Below, piece after piece: positions 30,658 through 39,009 of a stretch of DNA of 43,914 nucleotides. The notes below the pieces were generated by a model, which saw only the letters and a program-made list of their open reading frames with translations, was not told the DNA's origin and did no database searches. Source of the stretch: Prevotellaceae bacterium (GTDB lineage Bacteria; Bacteroidota; Bacteroidia; Bacteroidales; Paludibacteraceae). The position numbers were made by a program, and so were the translations under genes. Each line of letters opens with the position of its first letter. Within the stretch, counting starts at the first letter, position 1. The stretch lies in the NCBI GenBank assembly GCA_031271465.1, contig JAISVR010000035.1:1-43914 (forward strand). The letters are read 5' to 3'.

Positions 30658-33085
30658 CATCTTAAAATCTCCGAAAAGAAAGTATGCCATTGGTTTGCGC
30701 TTCTATTTTTTTGTATGGCTGTTGTGCTCCGTTTTACCGCTTTGGGGGGTAGAAAAACCGGAGACAGAGATTGTTGTTGCCGGACAGGTAGTTGATAAAA
30801 CAGACGGAGTACCTCTTGCCCGCGCTGTGGTTAATTTTGAAGGAAGCAACATTGCCACCTCTACCGACGATAACGGATTTTTTGTGCTCCGAAGCCCTGT
30901 GCCGCAACGAAAAATTACCGTATCGATGCTGGGTTATAAAACACGGAGCATTCGGCTGCCAAAAGGACGCAGCGCGGGTTTGCAAATAGAACTGTCGTAC
31001 CGCACCAACATCTTGCGCGAACTCGTTATTTTTTCGAGCAGCGACAATTCCGCCAACCAACTGATACAACGCGTTCGGAGCAATCGCAAACAGAATAATC
31101 CCGGTTTGCGTAGCGGTTACCAACCAAGCGCAACCGAACAGATTCGAGCTTCGATGAGTAATGTTACTCAAAAAGATATTGACAACCGCCTGCTGCGCGA
31201 CCTTGAAAAAGGTATTATTACCGCCGCAGATTCAACGCTGCTGCTACCCGTATACGAAAGTGAAAAAACTTATACATGGGGAAACAGTGAAGACGAAACC
31301 GACTTTGCGCTGCAAAGAAGCATTGTGCCCCGTCAAAGTGAAATATTGAAAGAGCTGGCAAATAAATTGCCCCGGGAAGTGAATTTTTACGAGAACTATA
31401 TTCCCGTTTTCGGAAAAAATTTCCTTACACCTCTGGCTACCTCGTCGAGTTTTTCTTACAAATATTTTTTGAAAGACAGCCTTATTACTCCCGAAGGCAA
31501 ACAGTATATAGTGAGTTTTCGTCCGCGCAACCCGAAAGATTTAACTTTTGCCGGAGAAATGCGTATCGACTCGGCAAGTGCCGCTCTTGTGCAGATTTCG
31601 GCATCGGTGCCCCATTCGGCAAATATTAATTATATCGGACAAATGTCGTTTACACAAGATTTCGGGCGCGATTCTCTTTCAAACAATTGGGAGTTTGCCT
31701 CTCAGTTTACGGGTATAAATTTACAGTTGATAAACCAAACGGACAATAAAAAAACAAGTTCTTTTTTTGTAACGAAACACACGAGATACACCGACAGTGT
31801 AAGTTCGATTCTTCCGTTTAGCTTCACTCCCACTTCCTACGAAAAAGATTTTTCCAATGCTATCGACAGTCTTAGTCAAACCCGTGTAGCAAAAGTGGCG
31901 GGCAACATTGCCGATATGTTTTTAAACCGATATATCCACATCGGAAAAATTGATTGGGGACCTATTTTCCATTTTGCCGGATACAACAAAACGGAGGGAA
32001 ATCGTTTCACGCTCAGCGGACGAACCGGAGAGAGCCTTTTTAAAAATTTTACTGTTGGCGGCTCGGCAGGCTATGGTTTTTTAGACGAAAAATGGAAATT
32101 TGGCGCCGAAGCTCAATACCGTTTCCGTAAACTCGAATATGCCTTAATCGGCTTGCGTTATAAAGACGATTTTTATCAAACCGACTACGACTATCACGAC
32201 GATGTGAAATACGAAAATGCCATCGGCAATGGCTTAGCCGGTGTGAGCACCGTTATTTTTCACGGTTTTGGAGAGAAATACAGCCGGCGCGAGTTTATAG
32301 AATTGTTTTACGACCGCCAATGGACAAAGGGTGTAAATACGCATTTTTCCTTGCAAAGCACTGTTTTTAGTCCCAACAGCTATGTGCCTTTTGCGCTCGG
32401 CGGGCAGCATTTTACTTCGTTGCACGACTATCGCCTCACTCTTTCCTTGCGGCTTTCGTACAAAGAGCGTGTGATGGACGAATATTTTCACCGTATTTAT
32501 GTGAGCAACAATTATCCGGTGTTGCATTTCGTAGTCGAAGGAGGGCGATACAAACTGTCGACACGCGAAAACTACTACCTTAAATTGCATATTGCCGAAA
32601 AGCAGCGTATTTTACTCGGCAATATCGGTCGGCTGAATTATTCGGTCGAAGGCGGTTGCATAATGGGCAGTATGCCTTTCCCCTTGCTCGAAATTTACAG
32701 CGGTTACGAAAACTACGGAATGGATAAACTGAATTTAAATTCAACAACATTCAATCAATATGCTACCGATTTGTATTTCAATATTGAAACAAAATTTGTA
32801 ACCAACGGTTTGTTGTTTAACAGAATTCCTTTGATAAAAAAACTCAATCTTCGCGAATTGATTTCGGCAAAACTCACCGTGGGCAATTTGCACGAACGAC
32901 AACTTTCGGTTATGGATTTTCCGTCGTTTATCAAACCATTAAACGAGCCTTATCTGCTTGCAACGGCAGGTATTACCAATCTGTTTCGTATTTTATCCGT
33001 AGAAGCTTTAATGGAAATGCCTCAAACCACTGTTCCTTCGCATACGATATGGGGCATTCGGTTAAAATTAGATTTCGATTTTTAG
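30647..33085 (+). CDS. DUF5686 outer-membrane protein with carboxypeptidase-regulatory domain
   Basis: I start it at 30647, which overlaps the lyase gene by 11 nt; an earlier ATG at 30608 is in frame. From 30647 it has 812 residues. After a basic N-terminus comes a hydrophobic signal (LRFYFFVWLLCSVLPLWGV). A CarboxypepD_reg-like domain follows (VAGQVVDKTDGVPLARAVVN, TDDNGFFVLRSP, SMLGYKTRSI), then the long DUF5686 region with RELVIFSSSDNSANQLIQRV and many amphipathic strands up to the final WGIRLKLDFDF, a beta-barrel closing strand. DUF5686 proteins are outer-membrane proteins of unknown transport role. Confidence 0.85.
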   Translation: MAVNILKSPKRKYAIGLRFYFFVWLLCSVLPLWGVEKPETEIVVAGQVVDKTDGVPLARAVVNFEGSNIATSTDDNGFFVLRSPVPQRKITVSMLGYKTRSIRLPKGRSAGLQIELSYRTNILRELVIFSSSDNSANQLIQRVRSNRKQNNPGLRSGYQPSATEQIRASMSNVTQKDIDNRLLRDLEKGIITAADSTLLLPVYESEKTYTWGNSEDETDFALQRSIVPRQSEILKELANKLPREVNFYENYIPVFGKNFLTPLATSSSFSYKYFLKDSLITPEGKQYIVSFRPRNPKDLTFAGEMRIDSASAALVQISASVPHSANINYIGQMSFTQDFGRDSLSNNWEFASQFTGINLQLINQTDNKKTSSFFVTKHTRYTDSVSSILPFSFTPTSYEKDFSNAIDSLSQTRVAKVAGNIADMFLNRYIHIGKIDWGPIFHFAGYNKTEGNRFTLSGRTGESLFKNFTVGGSAGYGFLDEKWKFGAEAQYRFRKLEYALIGLRYKDDFYQTDYDYHDDVKYENAIGNGLAGVSTVIFHGFGEKYSRREFIELFYDRQWTKGVNTHFSLQSTVFSPNSYVPFALGGQHFTSLHDYRLTLSLRLSYKERVMDEYFHRIYVSNNYPVLHFVVEGGRYKLSTRENYYLKLHIAEKQRILLGNIGRLNYSVEGGCIMGSMPFPLLEIYSGYENYGMDKLNLNSTTFNQYATDLYFNIETKFVTNGLLFNRIPLIKKLNLRELISAKLTVGNLHERQLSVMDFPSFIKPLNEPYLLATAGITNLFRILSVEALMEMPQTTVPSHTIWGIRLKLDFDF

Positions 33086-33280
33086 CACTTATTTCTCTTT
33101 GCTTTTACCGCATTACTAAAAAATTATACGAACTTATTCCTTTATAAGAGTGTCCGTCATTGCGGACTCGACTCGCAATCGCATAATAACGATGAATTGC
33201 TTATGTGCGATACCGCATCAAGCGCGGCATAACGAATCCTTTTTTACAAGCCTAAATGAGATAATTCCGAAATTGTATTG

Positions 33281-33288
33281 TATTTTTG
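33281..33288 (+). promoter_or_regulatory. -7 box of the GSCFA gene
   Basis: TATTTTTG ends 11 nt before the ATG at 33300, so the leader is only a few nucleotides long. Confidence 0.5.
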
Positions 33289-33299
33289 CAAACTTAATT

Positions 33300-34172
33300 A
33301 TGAAAATGAATTTCCGAACCCTTGTAAGCATAGCTCCTTCGCCCGACAGGATTTTGCACAACAGCCGCCTGCTGATGCTCGGCTCGTGTTTTGCCGAAAA
33401 CATGGGAGAACGGTTGATTAATGCAGGTTTTACGGTCGATTTAAACCCTTTCGGAATTTTATACAATCCGCTTTCAATAGAACAGGCTCTCACGCAATTG
33501 CTCGACGACAAACGCTACCGGGCAAACGAACTCGTTGAGTACGAAGGACTTTGGCACAGCATGATGCATCACAGTCGATTTTCGGCAAGTTCGAAAGACG
33601 AATGCCTGAAAAAAATTAACGACCGCATTGCTCTTTCGGTTGAAAACTTTAAAAAAGCCGATTTCCTGTTTATAACTTTCGGCACTGCATGGATTTACGA
33701 GTTGGTAAATACGGGCGCAGTGGCAGCAAACTGCCACAAATTGCCCGAGCGATATTTTTCGCGCCGCCGCCTCACGGTTGAAGAAATTGTGGAAAAATAT
33801 ACCAAGCTGGTTGAAAAACTGTTGAAAACTAACCCGCAATTGCGGATAATTTTTACCGTAAGCCCTATCAGACACTGGAAAGACGGCGCACACGGCAATA
33901 ACCTTAGCAAAGCAACGCTTCTGTTGGCAATTGAGCAAATTACGCAACAGTTCGACAATGCGAGCTATTTTCCTGCCTACGAGCTTGTGCTCGACGAATT
34001 GCGCGATTACCGCTTTTATACCGACGATATGCAGCACCCCTCTGCAGTGGCTGTGAATTATATCTGGCAACGCCTGGGGGAAACATTTTTTAGCGAAGAA
34101 ACAAAAAAACTTGCTGCTGAAAACGAAAAACAGGCACGGATTGCAGCGCATAAACCCATAGTAAAAATCTAA
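33300..34172 (+). CDS. GSCFA-domain protein
   Basis: I start it at 33300 because a promoter box lies just before; the longer frame from 33150 covers repeat-like DNA. It has 290 residues. The defining motif GSCFAENMGERL is at about residues 26-37, followed by GFTVDLNPFGILYNP, LFITFGTAWIYEL, FTVSPIRHWKDG and SYFPAYELVLDELRDYRFY. GSCFA proteins resemble SGNH/GDSL hydrolases (GSC serine near the start), but their substrate is not known. It has no signal peptide. The membrane-protein gene follows 16 nt later. Confidence 0.93.
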   Translation: MKMNFRTLVSIAPSPDRILHNSRLLMLGSCFAENMGERLINAGFTVDLNPFGILYNPLSIEQALTQLLDDKRYRANELVEYEGLWHSMMHHSRFSASSKDECLKKINDRIALSVENFKKADFLFITFGTAWIYELVNTGAVAANCHKLPERYFSRRRLTVEEIVEKYTKLVEKLLKTNPQLRIIFTVSPIRHWKDGAHGNNLSKATLLLAIEQITQQFDNASYFPAYELVLDELRDYRFYTDDMQHPSAVAVNYIWQRLGETFFSEETKKLAAENEKQARIAAHKPIVKI

Positions 34173-34188
34173 TAGTGAAAAAACTTAT

Positions 34189-34887
34189 ATGACACAAAAG
34201 AAAAAAGAAAACCCGTTGTGGAATTTGATGTTCAACATCGTGATTCCGGTTTTGATTTTAAACAAGCTCGAAAAATGGCTGGCACTCGATTTGCCCGCCG
34301 CTGTGGTGTTGATTATCGCGCTCGCATTTCCGCTTTGTTACGGGCTGTGGGACTGGGTGCGTCAACGCAAGGCAAATTTCATTTCCATTCTCGGTTTTGC
34401 GGGAATCTTCCTCACGGGTATCATCGGCGTATTCGAGTTACCCACCGAACTGATTGCGTACAAAGAAGCCGCCATTCCTTTTATAATAGGCGTAGCCATT
34501 TTGGTAACCATAAAAACGCCCTTCCCGCTGGTGAAAAAACTGCTCTATAACCCCGACTTGATGGACACCGAAAAAATTGAAGCCATTTTGACCGAGAACA
34601 ATACAGAACAGCAGTTTGACAGTATACTTACACGCTCGTCGTATTTCCTTGCGGGGTCGTTTTTCCTTTCGGCAGTGCTCAATTTCGTGCTGGCAAAAAT
34701 CATCATGCAAAGTCCCGCCGGAACACCTGCTTTCAACGACGAATACAGCCGCATGCTGGCTCTTAGCTGGCCTGTTATTGCTTTGCCTTCAATGATAGTT
34801 ATGATTTTTATCCTGTGGTATATGGTGCGGTCGCTTACCCGGTTAACGGGTTTGAAATTCGAAGAGATGTTTAATGTTGAAGGTTGA
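34189..34887 (+). CDS. VC0807-like inner-membrane protein
   Basis: The 232 residues contain about six membrane segments (FNIVIPVLILNKL, AVVLIIALAFPLCYGLWDWV, ILGFAGIFLTGIIGVFELP, AIPFIIGVAILVTI, YFLAGSFFLSAVLNFVLAKI, VIALPSMIVMIFILWYMV). NPLWNLMFNIVIPVLILNK at the start is typical of VC0807-family proteins. The function is unknown. It is 16 nt downstream of the GSCFA gene and probably co-transcribed. Confidence 0.8.
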   Translation: MTQKKKENPLWNLMFNIVIPVLILNKLEKWLALDLPAAVVLIIALAFPLCYGLWDWVRQRKANFISILGFAGIFLTGIIGVFELPTELIAYKEAAIPFIIGVAILVTIKTPFPLVKKLLYNPDLMDTEKIEAILTENNTEQQFDSILTRSSYFLAGSFFLSAVLNFVLAKIIMQSPAGTPAFNDEYSRMLALSWPVIALPSMIVMIFILWYMVRSLTRLTGLKFEEMFNVEG

Positions 34888-34894
34888 TTTTTGC

Positions 34895-34902
34895 TATATT
34901 TG
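34895..34902 (+). promoter_or_regulatory. Candidate -7 box upstream of the HTH-DUF2971 gene
   Basis: TATATTTG, 176 nt before the ATG at 35079. The long leader contains the inverted repeat at 35003-35052. Confidence 0.35.
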
Positions 34903-35002
34903 CAGGGTAAATTTTTTACTCTGACTTACAATTTATATCACAAATATGAGCGGACTGTTTTTGTCTGTCGTCCGATTCTTTGATTTGACTTTGCAAGGAT
35001 AG

Positions 35003-35052
35003 CATATTTGGCTGATTAAAAAATATTTCTCAAATAAAATTAGCCAAATATG
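35003..35052. promoter_or_regulatory. Inverted repeat before the HTH-DUF2971 gene; possible operator
   Basis: CATATTTGGCT (35003-35013) and AGCCAAATATG (35042-35052) are perfect 11-bp inverted repeats 28 nt apart, ending 26 nt before the ATG. The gene encodes a repressor-like N-terminus, so autoregulation is plausible. A stem-loop in the mRNA is the alternative. Confidence 0.5.
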
Positions 35053-35078
35053 GCAATTTAGACTAATTAGAAAACTGA

Positions 35079-36551
35079 ATGGAAGATACTATAAAATCAA
35101 GGATTAAAAAGATTTTATCAGACAAAAAAATTACTATAAATTTTTTGTCAAAGGAGATAAATATCCCTCAAAAAACATTGTCAAATCAAATTAATGGAAG
35201 ACAAGAAGTGGGAATAAAGACTATTTTAGCCATTATTGACTACTTTAAGGATATTGATTTGCGTTGGCTATTAACCGGAAATAAATCTTTGTTAAAAGGA
35301 GAGATAATTGAACTATCAAGAAGAATATTAAAAATATTTGATATTCAAAAGAAAAAAAATTCTGATAATTATACAAAACAAATAAATTTAATATGCAATG
35401 AACTTCAGATTAGCGAAGATATACTTATGTCTAATTTGCAAAATTACAACATTGATTTATCGACACTTATATCAATAAAAGGGAAATTTAGAGAGTTAAA
35501 TTTAACTTGGCTAATGATTGGAGAAATAGCAGAACGCGAAGGAGAGTATCCATTATTATATGGAAATTCTAATGAAAATATGTCGTTATACCACTATACA
35601 TCCGCCGAAACTTTATTAAAAATCATAGGAAGTATGAAATTGAAATATGGTACTTTTAATAAATCAAATGACCCAAAAGAAAGAAAGGCATATAAGGTTA
35701 TCGAAAAGATAGATGGATATTCTAATTTTTTCAAGAATACTATTGAAAATGATTTTAAATATATTTCTTTTTTTAAATATCAATCATCTACAAATGAATA
35801 TGTAAATGGAAAAACATTGCCACGAATGTGGGCGCAATATGCATCTCCACACGAAGAAAATAGTGTATATAAAAAATGGAAAATGACTGGAGCCTGCATT
35901 GAATTTGACATTGACAAAATAAAAGAAAAAGTAGAAGAAATACGGGAAAAAAACGACAGTGTCAATTTATTTTTTGGCGATATAGAATATAGATATGGAT
36001 TGTATAGAAATGGAGCAAATGATATTCCACAAAATAATCCGTTAATTGACTATCTTTCAAGAAAGCACAAAGGATGGGAGAAAGAGCAAGAATATAGATT
36101 GATTTATGGTGGGAATGATGAGTTTTTAAATATATCCAATTGTATAAAAAAAATATTCCTCGGAGATGATTTCATAATAGAAGACGCATATGAATTAAAA
36201 TCTATTATCGAAAAAAATACCGAAAAGATAAATGTCATAAAATTAAAATATAATGAATTTTCAAGTTTTGCAACAGAGCAATCTTTTAATGAATATCTCA
36301 CACAAGAAGATGGGTTATCAATAAAAGATACAGCGAGATATTGGGAAGATAAATATAAAAAAATAAAAGAATTGCACTATGAATGCTTGCGCTCAAAAGA
36401 TGTTATTTCCGAAAAATTAGTTTCTGCTCTTGAAAAAACACATACTCTTAGAGATGAAATTGATAAATTAAGCGCAGATAGTATTTCTCAAAAAAACATA
36501 CTTGTGGAAATGGCAAACGATGTGTTTCTTGCTCTTACGAAGGCAGGTTAA
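35079..36551 (+). CDS. Double-HTH repressor-like protein fused to DUF2971-like domain
   Basis: The 490 residues begin with a phage-repressor-like helix-turn-helix (TINFLSKEINIPQKTLSNQI, about residues 19-38), ending FKDIDLRWLLTGN. A second, degenerate copy follows (about 92-155), ending FRELNLTWLMIGE. Residues about 170-400 are a DUF2971-like domain, with LYHYTSAETLLKII, FNKSNDPKERKAY, RMWAQYASPHEE, ACIEFDID and KGWEKEQEYRLIYGG. The C-terminus is a coiled-coil (KIKELHYECLRSKDVISEKL onward). DUF2971 proteins have no settled activity. Base composition is strongly AT-rich compared with the neighbouring genes, which suggests transfer. A defence or regulatory role is inference. Confidence 0.82.
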   Translation: MEDTIKSRIKKILSDKKITINFLSKEINIPQKTLSNQINGRQEVGIKTILAIIDYFKDIDLRWLLTGNKSLLKGEIIELSRRILKIFDIQKKKNSDNYTKQINLICNELQISEDILMSNLQNYNIDLSTLISIKGKFRELNLTWLMIGEIAEREGEYPLLYGNSNENMSLYHYTSAETLLKIIGSMKLKYGTFNKSNDPKERKAYKVIEKIDGYSNFFKNTIENDFKYISFFKYQSSTNEYVNGKTLPRMWAQYASPHEENSVYKKWKMTGACIEFDIDKIKEKVEEIREKNDSVNLFFGDIEYRYGLYRNGANDIPQNNPLIDYLSRKHKGWEKEQEYRLIYGGNDEFLNISNCIKKIFLGDDFIIEDAYELKSIIEKNTEKINVIKLKYNEFSSFATEQSFNEYLTQEDGLSIKDTARYWEDKYKKIKELHYECLRSKDVISEKLVSALEKTHTLRDEIDKLSADSISQKNILVEMANDVFLALTKAG

Positions 36552-36592
36552 GATATTACAAAATAGGGAATCAAATTATAATTAAAACTTAA

Positions 36593-36781
36593 ATGAAAAA
36601 TCACTTATTAAAAGTAAATACAGCAATTAAAATAAGTATTGCTATCATAGTACTTTTCTTACTATACCTTTTTTTGCTAAATGGAAGATACCAAACAACC
36701 GGTGCAGATAGCGCATTAATGTTTGATAATTGGAAAAAAGAATGGATTTTACCAAATAAAGAAGCAAGAAAGCCTCTTTAA
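36593..36781 (+). CDS. Small single-span membrane protein
   Basis: A 62-residue frame, MKNHLLKVNTAIKI, then one membrane span (SIAIIVLFLLYLFLLNG), and a short polar end with WKKEWILP. It sits 41 nt after the HTH-DUF2971 gene and 13 nt before the cupin gene. The family is unknown, but the frame is protein-like and shares the AT-rich composition of the gene before it. Confidence 0.5.
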   Translation: MKNHLLKVNTAIKISIAIIVLFLLYLFLLNGRYQTTGADSALMFDNWKKEWILPNKEARKPL

Positions 36782-36794
36782 AAAAATACACATA

Positions 36795-37238
36795 ATGAGA
36801 AAATTTATATTATTCCTGTTTTTACCTCTACTTGCAGGCGGAATGTTTACCGCTGCAAACGCACAACAACAAGCGGAAAATCAACAGAAATGGACTATCG
36901 AAAACTGTGTTGCAACCCTCGACCCTGCCAAAGGGCAGCCTACCAAAGCGGGCTATCAGTTTTGGTTTGCCGACAAGGATTTTACCGGCGACGGCAGAAC
37001 ACTTAAAATGAGCGTTGTAGCTCCCCGCAAAGCTACTCACGCACCGCATCAGCACGCAGAAGACGAGTTTTTCTTCGTAGTAGAAGGAACAGCGAAATTC
37101 TACCTCAACGGCGATTCCATTACAGCCAAGCCTTACACCACCTTTTACGCTCCTCCGCATTCGCTCCACGGCATTGCCAACGCAGGCGACACAGAAATGA
37201 AATACTTAGTGGTGAAAAAATACAATTTAAACCCGTAA
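36795..37238 (+). CDS. Exported cupin-domain protein
   Basis: I start it at 36795, where a signal peptide (RKFILFLFLPLLAGGMFTAA, then NAQ) begins; the frame from 36723 would overlap the previous gene. The 147 residues contain one cupin: APHQHAEDEFFFVVEGTAKF (H-x-H and E metal ligands, about residues 75-94) and APPHSLHGIANAG (second histidine motif). Single-cupin periplasmic proteins bind a metal and often a small ligand. The ligand is not readable here. Confidence 0.9.
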   Translation: MRKFILFLFLPLLAGGMFTAANAQQQAENQQKWTIENCVATLDPAKGQPTKAGYQFWFADKDFTGDGRTLKMSVVAPRKATHAPHQHAEDEFFFVVEGTAKFYLNGDSITAKPYTTFYAPPHSLHGIANAGDTEMKYLVVKKYNLNP

Positions 37239-37273
37239 CGCACCGGCGAAAAGTTATTTTTGAAAGTATTTTT

Positions 37274-37401
37274 GAACGCTGATAACACAGATTAACGCAG
37301 ATTTAACAAGATGAATATCATGGATAAATCTGTATTTATCTGCGCAATAACATTCACGACCAACGGGAGTAAAATCCGCATCATCTGCGTTATCCGCGTT
37401 C
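37274..37401. repeat. Inverted repeat element (GAACGCTGATAAC ... GTTATCCGCGTTC)
   Basis: The ends GAACGCTGATAACACAGATT and ATCTGCGTTATCCGCGTTC are imperfect inverted repeats; inner ATCTGTAT / ATCTGCG segments repeat the motif. It occupies most of the cupin-nhaD gap. No gene. Confidence 0.7.
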
Positions 37402-37468
37402 TTTAAAAACAACCCCACAGTTAGCGGTATAGAGGCTGTATATCATACGAAATGAATCTGCATACAAT

Positions 37469-37502
37469 AAAGGCTGTCCGATTGTTCGAACAGCCTTTTT
37501 AT
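37469..37502. terminator. Terminator between cupin and nhaD
   Basis: AAAGGCTGT (37469-37477) and ACAGCCTTT (37490-37498), followed by T run on the plus strand and by A/T on the minus strand. It can serve both convergent genes. Confidence 0.75.
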
Positions 37503-37525
37503 CGAAAGAAAATAACATCTATTTC

Positions 37526-38809
37526 TTATGTATGTAAAACAAAACGCGATAACATGTAGAATGTACCCGCACCGGCTAAATAACCGATTAATGCCCACAG
37601 GGAGATTTTTTTCAGGTACCAAATAAAGTCGATTTTCTCCATACCCATTACAGCTACACCGGCAGCAGAACCGATAATGAGGATGCTTCCACCCGTACCG
37701 GCACAGTAGGCAAGCATTTCCCAAAATGCACCGTCGACAGCAAAATGACCCGCTTCGGCAATGGGGTACATACCCATGGCTGCAGCTACCAGCGGCACAT
37801 TATCGACAATAGACGACAACAGACCTATAATGATATTGATAAGATAAATATCGCCGATTTTATCGAGCTGTGTAGACAGTTGAGCAAGCAAACCTACTTC
37901 GGAAAGACAGGATACCGCCATCAAAATACCGAGGAAGAACAACACACTCGGTGTATCAACCCGTTGCAAAATGGAAGAAATATTGAAGCGCGAATATCCT
38001 TCCGGATTATTTTTGTGCATCAATTCGGTAACAATCCATATTAAACCCAAACCAAGTAAAATACCCATGTAAGGAGGCAAGTGTGTAATGGTTTTAAACA
38101 CCGGTGTAAACAACAAGGCTCCTACCCCGAGGAAGAAAATAATTCGTCCCTGCAAGCGCGACGCCGAAGTAACTTCTGCTTTTTCGGAACTTGCGTGGCG
38201 TTGCACATTGCCTTTCATTGTACACGAAATAACTGCTAATGGCACAATCATGGAAACCAAGCTTGGCAAGAAAGTTTCTTTGATAATCATAGCCGAAGTA
38301 ATATTACCCTTTATCCACAACATAATGGTGGTAACATCGCCAATAGGACTCCACGCGCCACCCGCATTGGCTGCCAAAATAACCATACCGGCAAAAAACC
38401 AACGCTCTTTTTTATCGGATACCAGCTTACGCAACAAGGCTACCATTACAATGGCAGTAGTAAGGTTGTCGAGCACGGCAGACATAAAAAAGGTGATAAG
38501 ACCGATAATCCACAGCAGTTTACGCTTGTCGGTAGTTTTAATTTTGTCGGTAATAATAGCAAAACCACCGTGTTTGTCCACCGTTTCTACAATAGTCATC
38601 GCTCCGAGCAGGAAGAACAGGATTTCTGCCGTTTCGCCGAGATGCACAACAAGATGTTCCGTTTCGTGGAAACTGCCCGAAAGAGCATAAATAGACCATA
38701 ATACAACGGCGAGCAATAAAGCAGTAGCCGATTTGTTAACCTTTATCGGGTGTTCGAGTGCAATACATGCATAACCAACGATAAAAACAATAATCATTAA
38801 TAATTCCAT
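37526..38809 (-). CDS. nhaD: NhaD-type sodium:proton antiporter
   Basis: It exports Na+ (or Li+) in exchange for protons across the inner membrane. The 427 residues hold about twelve membrane segments. Family motifs are VVHLGETAEILFFLLGAMTI, SAVLDNLTTAIVMVALLRKL, NAGGAWSPIGDVTTIMLW, SIVDNVPLVAAAMGMYPI and GTGGSILIIGSAAGVAVMG. All key loops are present and the gene looks intact. It is convergent with the cupin gene. Confidence 0.95.
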   Translation of the reverse strand: MELLMIIVFIVGYACIALEHPIKVNKSATALLLAVVLWSIYALSGSFHETEHLVVHLGETAEILFFLLGAMTIVETVDKHGGFAIITDKIKTTDKRKLLWIIGLITFFMSAVLDNLTTAIVMVALLRKLVSDKKERWFFAGMVILAANAGGAWSPIGDVTTIMLWIKGNITSAMIIKETFLPSLVSMIVPLAVISCTMKGNVQRHASSEKAEVTSASRLQGRIIFFLGVGALLFTPVFKTITHLPPYMGILLGLGLIWIVTELMHKNNPEGYSRFNISSILQRVDTPSVLFFLGILMAVSCLSEVGLLAQLSTQLDKIGDIYLINIIIGLLSSIVDNVPLVAAAMGMYPIAEAGHFAVDGAFWEMLAYCAGTGGSILIIGSAAGVAVMGMEKIDFIWYLKKISLWALIGYLAGAGTFYMLSRFVLHT

Positions 38810-38930
38810 AAAATTTTTTGTTATTTAGTTTAATATTAATTTAAAAAATTACGATACTACTACAACCGGATATCCTCTTTCGGCGTGAAATTTGTCATAG
38901 CAGTATTTTGTAGTTTATTAAAAAACAATT

Positions 38931-39008
38931 CGTCATGTCGAGCGTAACCGAAACATCGCAAAAACAATTTGGCTAATGCGATGTCTCGGCAAGCTTGACA
39001 CGACAATG
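38931..39008. repeat. Inverted repeat (CGTCATGTCGAGC ... GCTTGACACGAC)
   Basis: The ends CGTCATGTCGAGCG and AAGCTTGACACGACAATG are imperfect inverted repeats; GAAACATCGC and GCGATGTCTC lie inside as a second pair. It ends just before the acyl-CoA dehydrogenase stop and may serve as its transcript end. Confidence 0.65.
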
Positions 39009-39009
39009 T

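Noticed and set aside
33150-33299. N-terminal extension of the GSCFA gene
   Set aside because: It covers repeat-like DNA and the promoter box at 33281. The family normally starts near 33300.
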